Counted from the stretch's first letter, positions 17,408-26,585 are shown. The stretch is 39,168 nt of DNA from an uncultured Ignavibacteriota bacterium (GCA_903884005.1 CAISDA010000060.1:1-39168), one strand, 5' to 3'. The notes: generated by a model from the sequence alone, not told the origin. A program made the numbers and translations.

Positions 17408-18187
17408 TCAGGCGGCCGAGTCCGGACGCTTTCGCGGCTTCATGCGCAGGAACAGGACAAACCCTGCGACGAGCACCAGCAGCACCGTGCCGGCGATACG
17501 CCGCACATTGAACGCATACGTGCGGCCTTCCGGATTGTAGCTGAAACAATATTTCAACAATTTGTTGATCGTGGGACTCGGACGGCCTTCATTGGCTTCC
17601 ACAAGCGCCATCTTCACATCGAACGGAAGATATTGCGTGCCATATAAATACCGCATGACCTTCCCCTGCGGCGAGATCACGATGATCGCGCCGGCATGAA
17701 TGAAGTTCGCCCCGTCGCGACGGAAGAGAAAGCCCGCTGCGTTCGTCACCGCCCGGATCGAGGCGCTGTCGCCAGTGAGGAATTTCCAGGAATTGTCCGG
17801 AATGCTTTTGTTGACGAGCGAGAGATAATTTTCCCGCTTTGCCTCTGCGAGCTCCGGTTTTTCCGTTTCATCGAAACTGATCGTGACGATCTGATAGTCC
17901 CTGCCGATCTCCATGTCCAAATGATTCACGATCGTCGTAAGTTCCGTGAGGATCGGACTGCAGATCCCCGGACATTTGAAATACACGAAATTGAGGATCG
18001 TCGGCTTGGTAACGATGTCCTTGAGCGCAACGAGATACCCCTTTTCATCGTAGAACTGGGTGTCGAGCGGCAGCTGTGCGCCGAGTTTGTCGTCAATGCC
18101 GATCTCCGGCTTCGTCTGCGCGGTCTCCGCTTTCGCGTGGAACGTGAAGGAGAATGCCAGCAATCCAAGAAGAAGTATTTTTTTCAT
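17408..18187 (-). CDS. SCO1/SenC-family copper chaperone
   Basis: A 259-residue thioredoxin-fold protein with a signal peptide (1-20) and a C-terminal membrane helix (about 232-247). The copper site is complete: C72 and C76 in KCPGIC, and H164 in FIHAGA. SCO proteins deliver or reduce copper for the CuA site of oxidase subunit II, matching its place just upstream of the oxidase genes. The C-terminal KYCFSYNPEGRTYAFNV before the last helix is common in SCO proteins of this phylum. The ATG at 18187 gives a proper signal peptide; an ATG at 18205 would add six polar residues. Confidence 0.92.
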   Translation of the reverse strand: MKKILLLGLLAFSFTFHAKAETAQTKPEIGIDDKLGAQLPLDTQFYDEKGYLVALKDIVTKPTILNFVYFKCPGICSPILTELTTIVNHLDMEIGRDYQIVTISFDETEKPELAEAKRENYLSLVNKSIPDNSWKFLTGDSASIRAVTNAAGFLFRRDGANFIHAGAIIVISPQGKVMRYLYGTQYLPFDVKMALVEANEGRPSPTINKLLKYCFSYNPEGRTYAFNVRRIAGTVLLVLVAGFVLFLRMKPRKRPDSAA

Positions 18188-18369
18188 AATATGTTCACTG
18201 TTCATAAGTACATCACATTCATACGGAGCATGGGCGAGCTAACAGCTCGCCCTACACGCACCACATATGCCCCCGAGTATTTTCATAGCAGGGCGAAATG
18301 TTATTTCGCCCTGGACGACCTAACAGCTCGCCCTACAATAGGCCGAGTCATGCACGTTACGTTATTTTT
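18188..18369. other. Intergenic spacer holding GC-rich palindromes
   Basis: The stretch between the SCO gene and the mobile-element copy B has no gene. It carries three closely spaced inverted repeats, listed separately. Together with copy B it puts 368 bp of noncoding DNA inside an otherwise tightly packed locus. Confidence 0.6.
18232..18333. repeat. Cluster of three REP-like palindromes
   Basis: Palindrome 1 is GGGCGAGCT-AAC-AGCTCGCCC (18232-18252), a perfect 9-bp stem. Palindrome 2 is AGGGCGAAAT-GTT-ATTTCGCCCT (18290-18312), a perfect 10-bp stem. Palindrome 3 (18313-18333) repeats the right arm of the first, AACAGCTCGCCC, with a decayed left arm. All share a GGGCGA...TCGCCC core and a three-base loop. 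These resemble REP elements and may act as an attenuator between the cytochrome and oxidase parts of the locus. Confidence 0.7.
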
Positions 18370-18546
18370 GCAACAACTCAGTCTGCACCAAAATCATCGT
18401 CATCCTGAGCGAAGCGAAGGATCTAAAACAGTGGTCGATACATGCGACATTAAATTCATGTTCCCCGTTGCTGATGTTTTTTATATTCTTCGGTCGCTCG
18501 AGCTCCCTCAGAATGACATGGACTAGAGAGTGCGGTGAGTAGTTAC
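18370..18546 (-). mobile_element. Non-autonomous IS66-like miniature element, copy B
   Basis: A 177-bp element in opposite orientation to copies A and C. It begins GCAACAACTCAG and ends GTGAGTAGTTAC. Its outer parts match the other copies (read on the minus strand it opens GTAACTACTCA then TCTCTAGTCCATGTCATTCTG) but the middle differs. The flanks TTATTTTT (18362-18369) and CTTTTTTT (18547-18554) agree at 6 of 8 but are T-rich, so weak evidence of a target duplication. It ends 9 bp beyond the cytochrome gene's stop. Confidence 0.65.
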
Positions 18547-18555
18547 CTTTTTTTA

Positions 18556-19467
18556 TCACCGCAGCGATGCATTCACTGCATTCCAATCATCCGCAGTCAG
18601 CAATGCCGCCGTAGCCTTCATGCCAAACCCGGAAGGATCGGCTGCAACGGCCCGCGCCGTTTCGCGCGGGGTCCGGCCTTGAAGCGACACTAATCCCGAG
18701 ACCGCCCGGCGGGGATTGAGGACGACGCTGCGCAAAATATCCGGTCCCCGGCCGGCGGATTTCATCGCTTCGGCAAAACGCGCTTCCATTGCCGCAAGGC
18801 CGGTGTGATGTTCTGCAATAATGTTCCGGACCGCCAGCGTCACCGGAATCTGCGCAGGCGTCACGCTTCCCTTGGAGAGTTGGTAGGTCGTTTCCAGTTC
18901 CATGAGTTCCGATGTCGAATCAACGGGAAAATCATTCGCGAACGTGCGCACATAATGGATCAGCGCAAATCTGTCCTCTGCCGGCATATAGTTATAGGAC
19001 GCCATGCCATTTTTCACGATGCCTTCCTGAAGTGTCCTGAACATCTGTGCAATTTTACGTCCATTTGTCCATCCGAGCGCGGCATGGAAGTTTCTCGGTT
19101 TCGGATTCAACGTCACGCTGGTCGAACCGTCACCCATCCCGGTTTCCCCGTGACACGAGATGCAATTCGCCCTGAATAATGAAGCGCCTTTGGCGATGGT
19201 TTCCTTCGTCGGCACTCCCGCGATCTTCACGTCGACGGGCGGGATCACGGAACTTCGGACCAACGGTACATCGGACACCAGGGACACGGAGTCTTGCACA
19301 ACGACAGGCGCCACATTGTTGCGCGTGATGACGTTCAAATTCATAACGTAATATCCGCCGAGCACGACGCCGATGAGAAGGAAATAGACATAGGAAAGTC
19401 CGAACAACCGCTTCGGGTCTTTCACCAGTTCGTTGAAATCAATTTCTTCTTTTGGTCTGTTGTTCAT
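18556..19467 (-). CDS. Membrane-anchored monoheme cytochrome c
   Basis: A 303-residue protein with one N-terminal membrane helix (about 24-43) and a periplasmic cytochrome c domain: heme motif CISCH at 102-106 and a likely distal Met M155 or M161. After the heme domain there is about 130 residues of helical, non-heme sequence of unknown role. Its place between ActF and the SCO/oxidase genes suggests that it carries electrons from ACIII to the oxidase. It starts at 19467 behind a CAGGG motif. Both its sides are bordered by miniature-element copies in opposite orientation (18370-18546 and 19492-19693). Confidence 0.85.
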   Translation of the reverse strand: MNNRPKEEIDFNELVKDPKRLFGLSYVYFLLIGVVLGGYYVMNLNVITRNNVAPVVVQDSVSLVSDVPLVRSSVIPPVDVKIAGVPTKETIAKGASLFRANCISCHGETGMGDGSTSVTLNPKPRNFHAALGWTNGRKIAQMFRTLQEGIVKNGMASYNYMPAEDRFALIHYVRTFANDFPVDSTSELMELETTYQLSKGSVTPAQIPVTLAVRNIIAEHHTGLAAMEARFAEAMKSAGRGPDILRSVVLNPRRAVSGLVSLQGRTPRETARAVAADPSGFGMKATAALLTADDWNAVNASLR

Positions 19468-19491
19468 GTAAACCCTGACTAATGTTTATTG

Positions 19492-19693
19492 GTAACAACT
19501 CAGTATAATCTATAGCCCCTGTCATTCTGAAGGAGCTCGAGCGACTGAAGAATCTCGCCGGCTGCTCACACGATGCAAGATTCCTCGCTTGCGCTCAGAA
19601 TGACAGAGTACTAATGTCATATGCATGCAGATTCTTGGCGCAGCCGAGATGATAACCTCAGGACATTGATTTTGATGCACGCCGAGTAGTTAC
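19492..19693 (+). mobile_element. Non-autonomous IS66-like miniature element, copy C, with perfect target duplication
   Basis: A 202-bp element that begins GTAACAACTCAG and ends CCGAGTAGTTAC, so its ends are inverted repeats starting GTAAC. It is flanked by identical octamers GTTTATTG at 19484-19491 and 19694-19701. GTAA-type ends and an 8-bp duplication are hallmarks of IS66-family transposition. No protein is encoded, so it must have been moved in trans. It separates ActF from the cytochrome gene and lies about 25 bp upstream of that gene's start codon. Confidence 0.82.
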
Positions 19694-19722
19694 GTTTATT
19701 GCACTAACAGAATGCCCCGGCA

Positions 19723-20904
19723 TCAGATCTTGAAATCGATGCCCCGCTGGAGTTTTGGATCGCCAATGGGCACCAGATTTTCTTTTCTCGCCTTGAACAC
19801 GAACGTCAGTGTGATCAGTCCGGCGATGAGCAGCGGGAAGCCCAATTCCTGCCATCCCAGCACGAGGCTCCTGCTGAAATTCGGCATGATGAGCCAGTAC
19901 ATATCGACCGTGTGCGCCAGAAAGATCCAGATGCCGATGAACTTTAATTTCCGTCCGTCCATTTTTGACGGCTGCGAGAGCAGCACGAAATACGGCACGA
20001 GGAATTTCATGAAGATCAGTGCGAGCGACACGTACTCCCACCCGTTCTTCCAGCGTGCGATAAACCAGTATGTTTCTTCGGGCACGTTTGCATACCAGAT
20101 GAGCATGAACTGGCTGAACGCGATGTACGCCCAAAAATTTGTGAACACGAACAGAAGCGTGCCCAGGCTGTAATAATGATCCTTGCCGAGACCGGCAACA
20201 AGGTATCCGCGCTCGTTGAGCGAAACGATGATGAACGTGGCGACGGCGAGAGCGCACAGGAATGTTCCCGAAAAATAATACACACCGAAAATGGTCGAGA
20301 ACCAATGCGGTTCGAGGCTCATGATCCAGTCGATGGCGAAGAACGTTGTTGTCAGCGCGAACACCGGCATGAACGCGGTTGAAAATCGAATATTGATGCG
20401 TGTATATTTTTGATCGCGCGTCGTATCCTGCTTCCGCGAAAACCGCGTGAGCATGGCATAGAAAAAGATCCATAGTACCGCGAATGCGATATTGCGGATG
20501 GTGAAGAACTGTATGTTCAGGTATGGCGACTTGCCGGCAAGAATCGGATCTTTCGCAACGGCCTCCATATGGGTCCAATGGAACACTTCGTGGAGGTTCG
20601 CCATCAGCGGCAGCGCCACCACGACGAGCGCGAAGACGGTTGCGGAGAGGAATTCCATGACGCGGCGGAACGGCGTGCTCCAGACGGCGCCGGCAAGGTA
20701 CTCGAGCGCCACATAGAACAATGCCCCGACGGCCACGCTTGCCAGAACGCTCAGCCCGATGATGTTGTTGTAGAGTCCGCGTGAGTGGTCGAACATGAAT
20801 GTCAATGCAACGATGGCCGCACCGGCTGCCGTGGCGCCCGCACCGAATGCGGTGACCGAAGCCGGAAGATCTTTTCTCTGATATGGAACCTGTGTCGTGC
20901 TCAT
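19723..20904 (-). CDS. actF: Alternative complex III subunit ActF (NrfD-like)
   Basis: A 393-residue membrane protein with about ten helices of the NrfD/PsrC type, shorter than ActC. Segments such as GALFYVALEYLAGAVWSTPFRR, NIAFAVLWIFFYAM and FSGTFLCALAVATFIIV fit ActF of ACIII. ActC and ActF together form the membrane core of the quinol:cytochrome c oxidoreductase, and ActF probably contributes a proton path. The ATG at 20904 overlaps the stop of ActDE as ATGA and AAGGAG lies upstream; the long in-frame extension upstream is inside that gene and not real. Copy C of the miniature element follows it. Confidence 0.92.
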   Translation of the reverse strand: MSTTQVPYQRKDLPASVTAFGAGATAAGAAIVALTFMFDHSRGLYNNIIGLSVLASVAVGALFYVALEYLAGAVWSTPFRRVMEFLSATVFALVVVALPLMANLHEVFHWTHMEAVAKDPILAGKSPYLNIQFFTIRNIAFAVLWIFFYAMLTRFSRKQDTTRDQKYTRINIRFSTAFMPVFALTTTFFAIDWIMSLEPHWFSTIFGVYYFSGTFLCALAVATFIIVSLNERGYLVAGLGKDHYYSLGTLLFVFTNFWAYIAFSQFMLIWYANVPEETYWFIARWKNGWEYVSLALIFMKFLVPYFVLLSQPSKMDGRKLKFIGIWIFLAHTVDMYWLIMPNFSRSLVLGWQELGFPLLIAGLITLTFVFKARKENLVPIGDPKLQRGIDFKI

Positions 20905-22040
20905 TGAGTATCGGACTCCTTTGCATTGAATGCCCGCTGCAGCGCCCGGACGTAGTGAACAATTGCCCAGCGTTCCTCGCGGCTGACCTGCGATGCATAG
21001 GACGGCATGATATTTTGTCCCTCGGTGATCACATGGAAAATATTTCCGTCGGGCCAATTGCGGACCTTGTCCGAATGAAGCGTCGGCGGGTTCGGGAACT
21101 GTCCGCGCAGGCGGCTGTCGCCCCTGGCGAAATTACCGTGGCAGGGGCTGCAATAGGTCAGGAACTTCGTCTTGCCCAGCGCGAGCGCCTCTGATGTCGG
21201 CTGCAGCGGATTGACGAGATATTTGCCGGCCGAATCCGGCATTCCCTTGAATGGATACGGAATGAATCCCCGCGCAACCGTGCCGTCGGGGGCCGATCGC
21301 ATCATGCGTGTGTCGTCATATTGGGCCGTCGGTGTCTGCGGCTTGAATTTGTTTTGATTGCTCATCCAGTCGAACGGCGGCAGGTACAGCAGCTTGTTCA
21401 AATGGAGATACGTGGAGCCGGATACGAAGAGCGCCACACCTACAAGCAACGCCAGGAATTTCGGATCGAACGTTGTCCACGTATGCCGCAATTCCTCTTC
21501 ATCATAGAATACCGGTGCGACCGTCAGTGGATGAAGCGAGGACAGCAGCGCGGTGACTGCGGCTTCGTCGAATTTCGGATCGTTTGCCTGAATGCTGATG
21601 CCGAATTTATCCGACGACACATTTTTCATGTACGGCGTATCGTGAAGCGGATGGCTGTTGTTAGGAAATTTAAAGAAAAAAACGATCAGCGAGCCGATGG
21701 TGAGCAGCACGGCGGAGAGCACCGTGATCTCGAATGTGACCGGAACGAACGCGGGCCAAGAGAAGTACGGCTTGCCGCCGATCACATTGGGATACGCGGC
21801 CAGGAACACCCAGGAGATGAACGCGAACACCCCCGCGCCGCCCAGGAGGCCGGCCCCGAGTGTGATGAACCCGAGTTTCGAATCCTTGAGCTCCATGGCA
21901 TCGTCCATGCCGTGCACGGGATACGGTGTATGAACATCGTACCGTTTGTAGCCTGCGTTCCTGACGGCCTCCGCGGCATGGATAATGCCGTCGGGAGTGT
22001 CGAATAGCGCAGTAACAGAGTACAGTAAATTTTTATTCAT
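20901..22040 (-). CDS. Fused alternative complex III subunits ActD and ActE
   Basis: A 379-residue protein that joins two subunits usually encoded separately. Residues 1-175 are the DUF3341/ActD membrane protein, with two helices (about 57-84 and 100-124) and the YKRYDVHTPYPVHGMDDAM segment. Residues 193-379 are an ActE-like part: a membrane helix (about 194-213) and a cytochrome c domain with CSPCH (297-301) and distal Met M345 (NIMPSYASQ). ActE carries electrons from ActB toward the terminal acceptor. There is no stop or frameshift between the halves. The ATG at 22040 follows ActC by 60 bp. Confidence 0.9.
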   Translation of the reverse strand: MNKNLLYSVTALFDTPDGIIHAAEAVRNAGYKRYDVHTPYPVHGMDDAMELKDSKLGFITLGAGLLGGAGVFAFISWVFLAAYPNVIGGKPYFSWPAFVPVTFEITVLSAVLLTIGSLIVFFFKFPNNSHPLHDTPYMKNVSSDKFGISIQANDPKFDEAAVTALLSSLHPLTVAPVFYDEEELRHTWTTFDPKFLALLVGVALFVSGSTYLHLNKLLYLPPFDWMSNQNKFKPQTPTAQYDDTRMMRSAPDGTVARGFIPYPFKGMPDSAGKYLVNPLQPTSEALALGKTKFLTYCSPCHGNFARGDSRLRGQFPNPPTLHSDKVRNWPDGNIFHVITEGQNIMPSYASQVSREERWAIVHYVRALQRAFNAKESDTQ

Positions 22041-22100
22041 TGGAAAACAGTCATATGAAAAATGAAGTGCCCGAGGTACACGAACATGTAGCACATCGCG

Positions 22101-23471
22101 TCAATGACGCGACGGCTGGGCACCGGGTAGCACCGCTTTGATTTCGGACATGGACACCACCGGAAGCACGCGAACGAATAAGAGCACGAGTGTAAAGAAC
22201 AATCCGATGCTGCCGATGAACACGCCGAAATCCACGGCAGTCGGCACGTAATGTCCCCAGCTCGACGGCAGGAAATCGCGCGACAGCGACGTGACGACGA
22301 TCACGAACCGTTCGAACCACATTCCCACATTGACGAACACACCGATGATGAACATGCCGATGATGTTCGTGCGGACTTTTTTGATCCAGAACAGCTGCGG
22401 GAAGACCACGTTGCACGTGACCATCGTCCAATATGCCCACGCATACGGGCCGAGCGCGCGGTTCAAGAAAACGAATTGTTCCAGCGGATTGCCGCTGTAC
22501 CATGCAATAAAAAATTCCATGGCGTATGCATAGCCCACAATGCTGCCCGTGAGCACGATCACCTTGTTCATGTTTTCAAGGTGGTTGATGGTAATGATAT
22601 GCTCGAGGTTGAAATACTTCCGGGTCACGATCAGCACGTTCTGCACCATCGCAAAGCCCGAGAACACCGCGCCCGCCACAAAATACGGCGGGAAGATCGT
22701 CGTATGCCATCCCGGTATCACGGACACGGCAAAGTCGAAGCTCACGATCGTGTGCACCGAGAGCACAAGAGGCGTAGAGAATCCGGCAAGGATCAGATAC
22801 GCTTTTTCATAATGCTGCCAGTGGCGGTTCGAATGGCGCCAGCCGAGGCTGAAAATCGAATACGCTATTTTTTTAAATTTGGTCGTCGCCCGATCGCGCA
22901 GCATGGCAAAGTCGGGGATGAGCCCGATATACCAGAACACGAACGACACGGTGAAATACGTGGACACCGCAAACACGTCCCACAGCAGCGGCGAAGTAAA
23001 ATTTACCCAAAGGCCGTGCTGGTTCGGATACGGGAACAAATAGACGGCCGCCAGCCATGGACGTCCTGTGTGTATGAGCGGAAAGATCAATGCGCACATG
23101 ACGGCAAAGATCGTCATCGCCTCTGCAAAACGGGCAATGCCTGTCCGCCATTTTTGCCTCAAGAGGAATAAGATCGCCGAGATCAGCGTACCCGCATGGC
23201 CGATGCCCACCCAGAAAACGAAGTTCACGATATCGAACCCCCAGCCGACCGGCTGGTTCACGCCCCAGACGCCTGTGCCTTTATAAAAAAGCCATGAGAT
23301 GGAAAGGATGCCAACACCAAGCATGCTGCCTGTAATTGCCAATCCTATCCACCATCCTTTTGACGGTTTCGAATCGATCGGCGCGGCAATGACCTCGTCG
23401 ATCGATGCTGCCGACGGGGTTCCTGCAACTGCGGGATGGTCGATGGTATAATCGATTGCACTGGTTGACAC
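22101..23471 (-). CDS. actC: Alternative complex III subunit ActC (NrfD/PsrC family)
   Basis: A 456-residue polytopic protein with about ten membrane helices. The [21 protein letters not shown] segment (around H92) and [17 protein letters not shown] are typical of ActC. It holds the periplasm-facing menaquinol-binding site next to ActB and likely one of the complex's two proton-translocation paths. It begins with GTG at 23471 with GGAGAA upstream, 30 bp after ActB. Confidence 0.94.
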   Translation of the reverse strand: MSTSAIDYTIDHPAVAGTPSAASIDEVIAAPIDSKPSKGWWIGLAITGSMLGVGILSISWLFYKGTGVWGVNQPVGWGFDIVNFVFWVGIGHAGTLISAILFLLRQKWRTGIARFAEAMTIFAVMCALIFPLIHTGRPWLAAVYLFPYPNQHGLWVNFTSPLLWDVFAVSTYFTVSFVFWYIGLIPDFAMLRDRATTKFKKIAYSIFSLGWRHSNRHWQHYEKAYLILAGFSTPLVLSVHTIVSFDFAVSVIPGWHTTIFPPYFVAGAVFSGFAMVQNVLIVTRKYFNLEHIITINHLENMNKVIVLTGSIVGYAYAMEFFIAWYSGNPLEQFVFLNRALGPYAWAYWTMVTCNVVFPQLFWIKKVRTNIIGMFIIGVFVNVGMWFERFVIVVTSLSRDFLPSSWGHYVPTAVDFGVFIGSIGLFFTLVLLFVRVLPVVSMSEIKAVLPGAQPSRH

Positions 23472-23501
23472 TATACATTCTCCGTAGTTATGCCTAATTC
23501 G

Positions 23502-26500
23502 TTACACATTCTTCAATCGTGCGCGATATGTCACGTTCGGACGCACATTAAGTTCTTCAAGCACGCTATACCCGAGATCGTTGGCGATGGCCTGAGAGAC
23601 GGCCGAGTCTTTGTCGTTCATGTCTCCGAAGACGATCGCCTGAGCGGGGCATGCCTGCTGGCACGCGGTGGTGACATCGCTGCCCTTGAGCGGCCGGTTC
23701 TCCATGATGGCGGTCTGCCGCGCTTCCATGATGCGCTGAATGCAGAAGGTGCATTTTTCCATCACGCCGCGCGAGCGCACGGTGACTTCGGGATTGTGCA
23801 TCATGTTCAACGGCGCTTCCTGCTGTATACCGTCGGCGAACTGATCGCGGAAATCGTAGAAGTTGAACCGCCGCACCTTGAAGGGACAATTGTTCGAACA
23901 ATAGCGCGTGCCGACGCAGCGGTTGTATGCCATTTGGTTGAGGCCGTCGGGACTGTGGGACGTTGCGACCACGGGACAGACGTTTTCGCACGGAGCGTTA
24001 TCGCAATGCTGGCACAGCATCGGCTGCACGCTGACGGTCGGTTCTTCGGGCGTGCCCGAAAAATATCTGTCGATGCGGATCCATGCCATGTCTCGGCCGC
24101 GCCGCACCTGGTCCTTGCCCACGACGGGAATATTATTTTCCACATTGCACGACGCGGTACACACGCCGCATCCAGTACACTTGTTGAGGTCGATGGACAT
24201 CGCCCACTTCACGCCTTCGTAGACCACCGATTTCGTGATCGTCGTCGGTTTATGCCGTTCGTCCTGAATGAATCCGGGGTGCTCCTCATACTCCGCGAGT
24301 GTGCCTTCCCGTATGATCTCGCGTTTGAAGTGAAGGTCCTTCACGAACGAATCGTCGAGCGAATGCTGTTCTTGAGTCGAGACCAGTTCGTATGTGCCGT
24401 TCCCCTTGGACACGGAGAAGTCCGCATAGAGCCACGGCGACACGCCGCCGGCCTTCGTGAGCAATTTCTGCGCGTCAACGCCGACACCCGTGCCGACAGT
24501 TCCTGCAACCGTTCTGCCGTATCCGAGAGCAACCGCCACGACACGTTCGGCCATGCCCGCTTGTTCGTAGACGGGCAGCAAGCATTTCATTCCATGCCCG
24601 CTGAGTTCGATGAGATCGTAGTTCTTAACGCCGAGCGCCTTCGCGGTGGCCGGCGCAATGGCCGCGTAATTGTCCCACACGATCTTCGATGCGGGATGCG
24701 TCATTTCCTGCAGCCAGCCGTTGTTGGCAAAACGCCCGTCGCCGATATAATAATTGTCGTGCAGCATCACGATGAACGAGTCCGAAGCACCGTTCTGATT
24801 CGTCCCGATTGAGACGGCCGCGCCGGCGGCAGCGAATGATGCGGAAGGTTCGGTGAACCCGACGACACCGTTTTCGAGCGATGCATACCAGAACGCCGAA
24901 AAATCGGCCGCTGTGTTCATGGCGGGATGCACTTCCTGTTGCCACCGTGATTTCAGATACCCATGATAGATCGTGTCCGTGTAGGCATCGGTGTTCCCTG
25001 CGGTCCACACCAGCAGCGCCGCTTCCTTCTGGCGCGTATCATAGAGGGGATTGATCACCGGCTGCTGCAGGGAGAAGATTCCCGTGCGCGTGTGAAAATC
25101 GTTCCACGATTCGAACGCATGATGGATGGGCAGCACAAACGTGCACAGCGAGGAAGTTTCGTTCTGGCTTTCAACGAGCGCGACGGACGGAACCTTCTTC
25201 AACGCGTCCGCATATCCGTACTCGGGAGCAAGGTGGAATACGGGATTCGCGTCGAAGTGAATGACCGCCCCGACTGCGCCGCTGTTCAATCCGGCGATGA
25301 GCGCTTCCCATTCTTCACGGGCGGCATGTTCGATGTGCGATACGGCCGACTGGTCTTTTCGGTACAGGGCGGAATTCTCCAACGCTTCATTGAGCAGGTT
25401 CACGGCCGTATGAACGTTTTCGGGAAGTGTGCTGCCGGCGTAGACGATCGCTTCGCCTGTATGCGCGACAAGATCGTCTGCCAGACACTTGAGCGTATTT
25501 TCGGAAAGCGAGTATTTTTTTGCGAATGATCCTATCGAATAGCCGTTGACGACGGCGGCAAGCGCCGCATCATTGGCGAAGCGCGAGGTCTTCCGGTTGA
25601 CGACGATCTCGTTGATCAGGCTGAGCACCAGCTCGATCTGAGCGTCAGGGCGCACACGCAGACGATGGTCGGCGTTCATGCCCGTGAGTGTCATACCGGC
25701 TTCGGCCGCATAGAGGCGCGAGAATGACCGGGGGTTCGCCGCATCCCGGTTCTGAGCGAAGAGGCGCGTCTGTTCGATATAATTGCCGTCACTGCCGAGA
25801 ATATCGGCCTCAAGGGTGAGAATGAGTTTTGCCTTGTCCCACGCGATCAGGGGGAATGTGTCGGTGCCGGTCGAATGTTTCCAGGCCTTGCGCCGCACGT
25901 CGTTCGTGAACACTTCGTACGAATACACCTTGGCGCCGGGATACGCAGCACAAAAATCGTTCAGGACTTTTTTCGTCGTCGGCGAGCCGATCGTATGGGT
26001 GATAACGGCAATTTCTTTTTTATTGTGAACAGCCGATCGCAGCGCGGCAACGACCGCCGTATCGGCCGTCTTCCATGTTGTTTTTCCGAATCCCATGCCG
26101 CTGAATTTTTGCTGCGGTTCTTTCAGCCGTTCAGGGTCGTAGAGATTTAAAATACTCGCCTGGCCTTTTGCGCAGATCTTCCCCTGATTGACGGGGTGAT
26201 CCGGGTTGCCGTCTATCTTGATCGGCCGTCCCTCGCGCGTCTTGATCAGGATCCCGCAGGCATGTTCGCATCCTGCACAAGTGGATGCATAATAGTTCGC
26301 CTTTCCGAGCGTGACTTCTTCCGGCTTCTTATTATAGGGAACGATCTCGCCTTTGTCTCGGTAATTCGTGCAGCCGGCAGCCGCAAAGGCGGCGGAGGCG
26401 GACAGCAAAGCCAAAAATTGCTTGCGCGAGATGCCGCTCATGTCGTCGGGCGAAAAATCCTCTGTCACACCCTGCATGAACTCGCGCGCCTTTGCTTCGC

Positions 26501-26585
26501 TCGCATCGGCGTTCTGAGAGTACTGCCCCACACTTTTCCAGTACCGCGACTTGTGCCCGGCTGTATCGTTGTTCGTCTTATCCAT
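23502..26585 (-). CDS. actB: Alternative complex III iron-sulfur subunit ActB
   Basis: A 1027-residue periplasmic subunit. It has a Tat-like export signal (SRKQF at 53-57, one Arg replaced by Lys, hydrophobic stretch, then AAGC at 69-72, which could be a lipidation site). Residues about 95-700 are a molybdopterin-oxidoreductase-like domain, and about 795-985 a four-cluster ferredoxin domain with Cys at 803, 806, 809, 813, 858, 861, 866, 870, 890, 896, 900, 945, 948, 975 and 979. ActB relays electrons from menaquinol to the c-hemes. The N-terminal domain keeps a full C103-x2-C106-x3-C110-x27-C138 motif. Its start overlaps the preceding small gene by 8 bp. Confidence 0.95.
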   Translation of the reverse strand: MDKTNNDTAGHKSRYWKSVGQYSQNADASEAKAREFMQGVTEDFSPDDMSGISRKQFLALLSASAAFAAAGCTNYRDKGEIVPYNKKPEEVTLGKANYYASTCAGCEHACGILIKTREGRPIKIDGNPDHPVNQGKICAKGQASILNLYDPERLKEPQQKFSGMGFGKTTWKTADTAVVAALRSAVHNKKEIAVITHTIGSPTTKKVLNDFCAAYPGAKVYSYEVFTNDVRRKAWKHSTGTDTFPLIAWDKAKLILTLEADILGSDGNYIEQTRLFAQNRDAANPRSFSRLYAAEAGMTLTGMNADHRLRVRPDAQIELVLSLINEIVVNRKTSRFANDAALAAVVNGYSIGSFAKKYSLSENTLKCLADDLVAHTGEAIVYAGSTLPENVHTAVNLLNEALENSALYRKDQSAVSHIEHAAREEWEALIAGLNSGAVGAVIHFDANPVFHLAPEYGYADALKKVPSVALVESQNETSSLCTFVLPIHHAFESWNDFHTRTGIFSLQQPVINPLYDTRQKEAALLVWTAGNTDAYTDTIYHGYLKSRWQQEVHPAMNTAADFSAFWYASLENGVVGFTEPSASFAAAGAAVSIGTNQNGASDSFIVMLHDNYYIGDGRFANNGWLQEMTHPASKIVWDNYAAIAPATAKALGVKNYDLIELSGHGMKCLLPVYEQAGMAERVVAVALGYGRTVAGTVGTGVGVDAQKLLTKAGGVSPWLYADFSVSKGNGTYELVSTQEQHSLDDSFVKDLHFKREIIREGTLAEYEEHPGFIQDERHKPTTITKSVVYEGVKWAMSIDLNKCTGCGVCTASCNVENNIPVVGKDQVRRGRDMAWIRIDRYFSGTPEEPTVSVQPMLCQHCDNAPCENVCPVVATSHSPDGLNQMAYNRCVGTRYCSNNCPFKVRRFNFYDFRDQFADGIQQEAPLNMMHNPEVTVRSRGVMEKCTFCIQRIMEARQTAIMENRPLKGSDVTTACQQACPAQAIVFGDMNDKDSAVSQAIANDLGYSVLEELNVRPNVTYRARLKNV

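Noticed and set aside
18370-19693. Composite transposon carrying the cytochrome gene
   Set aside because: Copy C has its own perfect 8-bp duplication directly at both of its ends, so it inserted alone; copy B is a diverged, shorter relative with different flanks.
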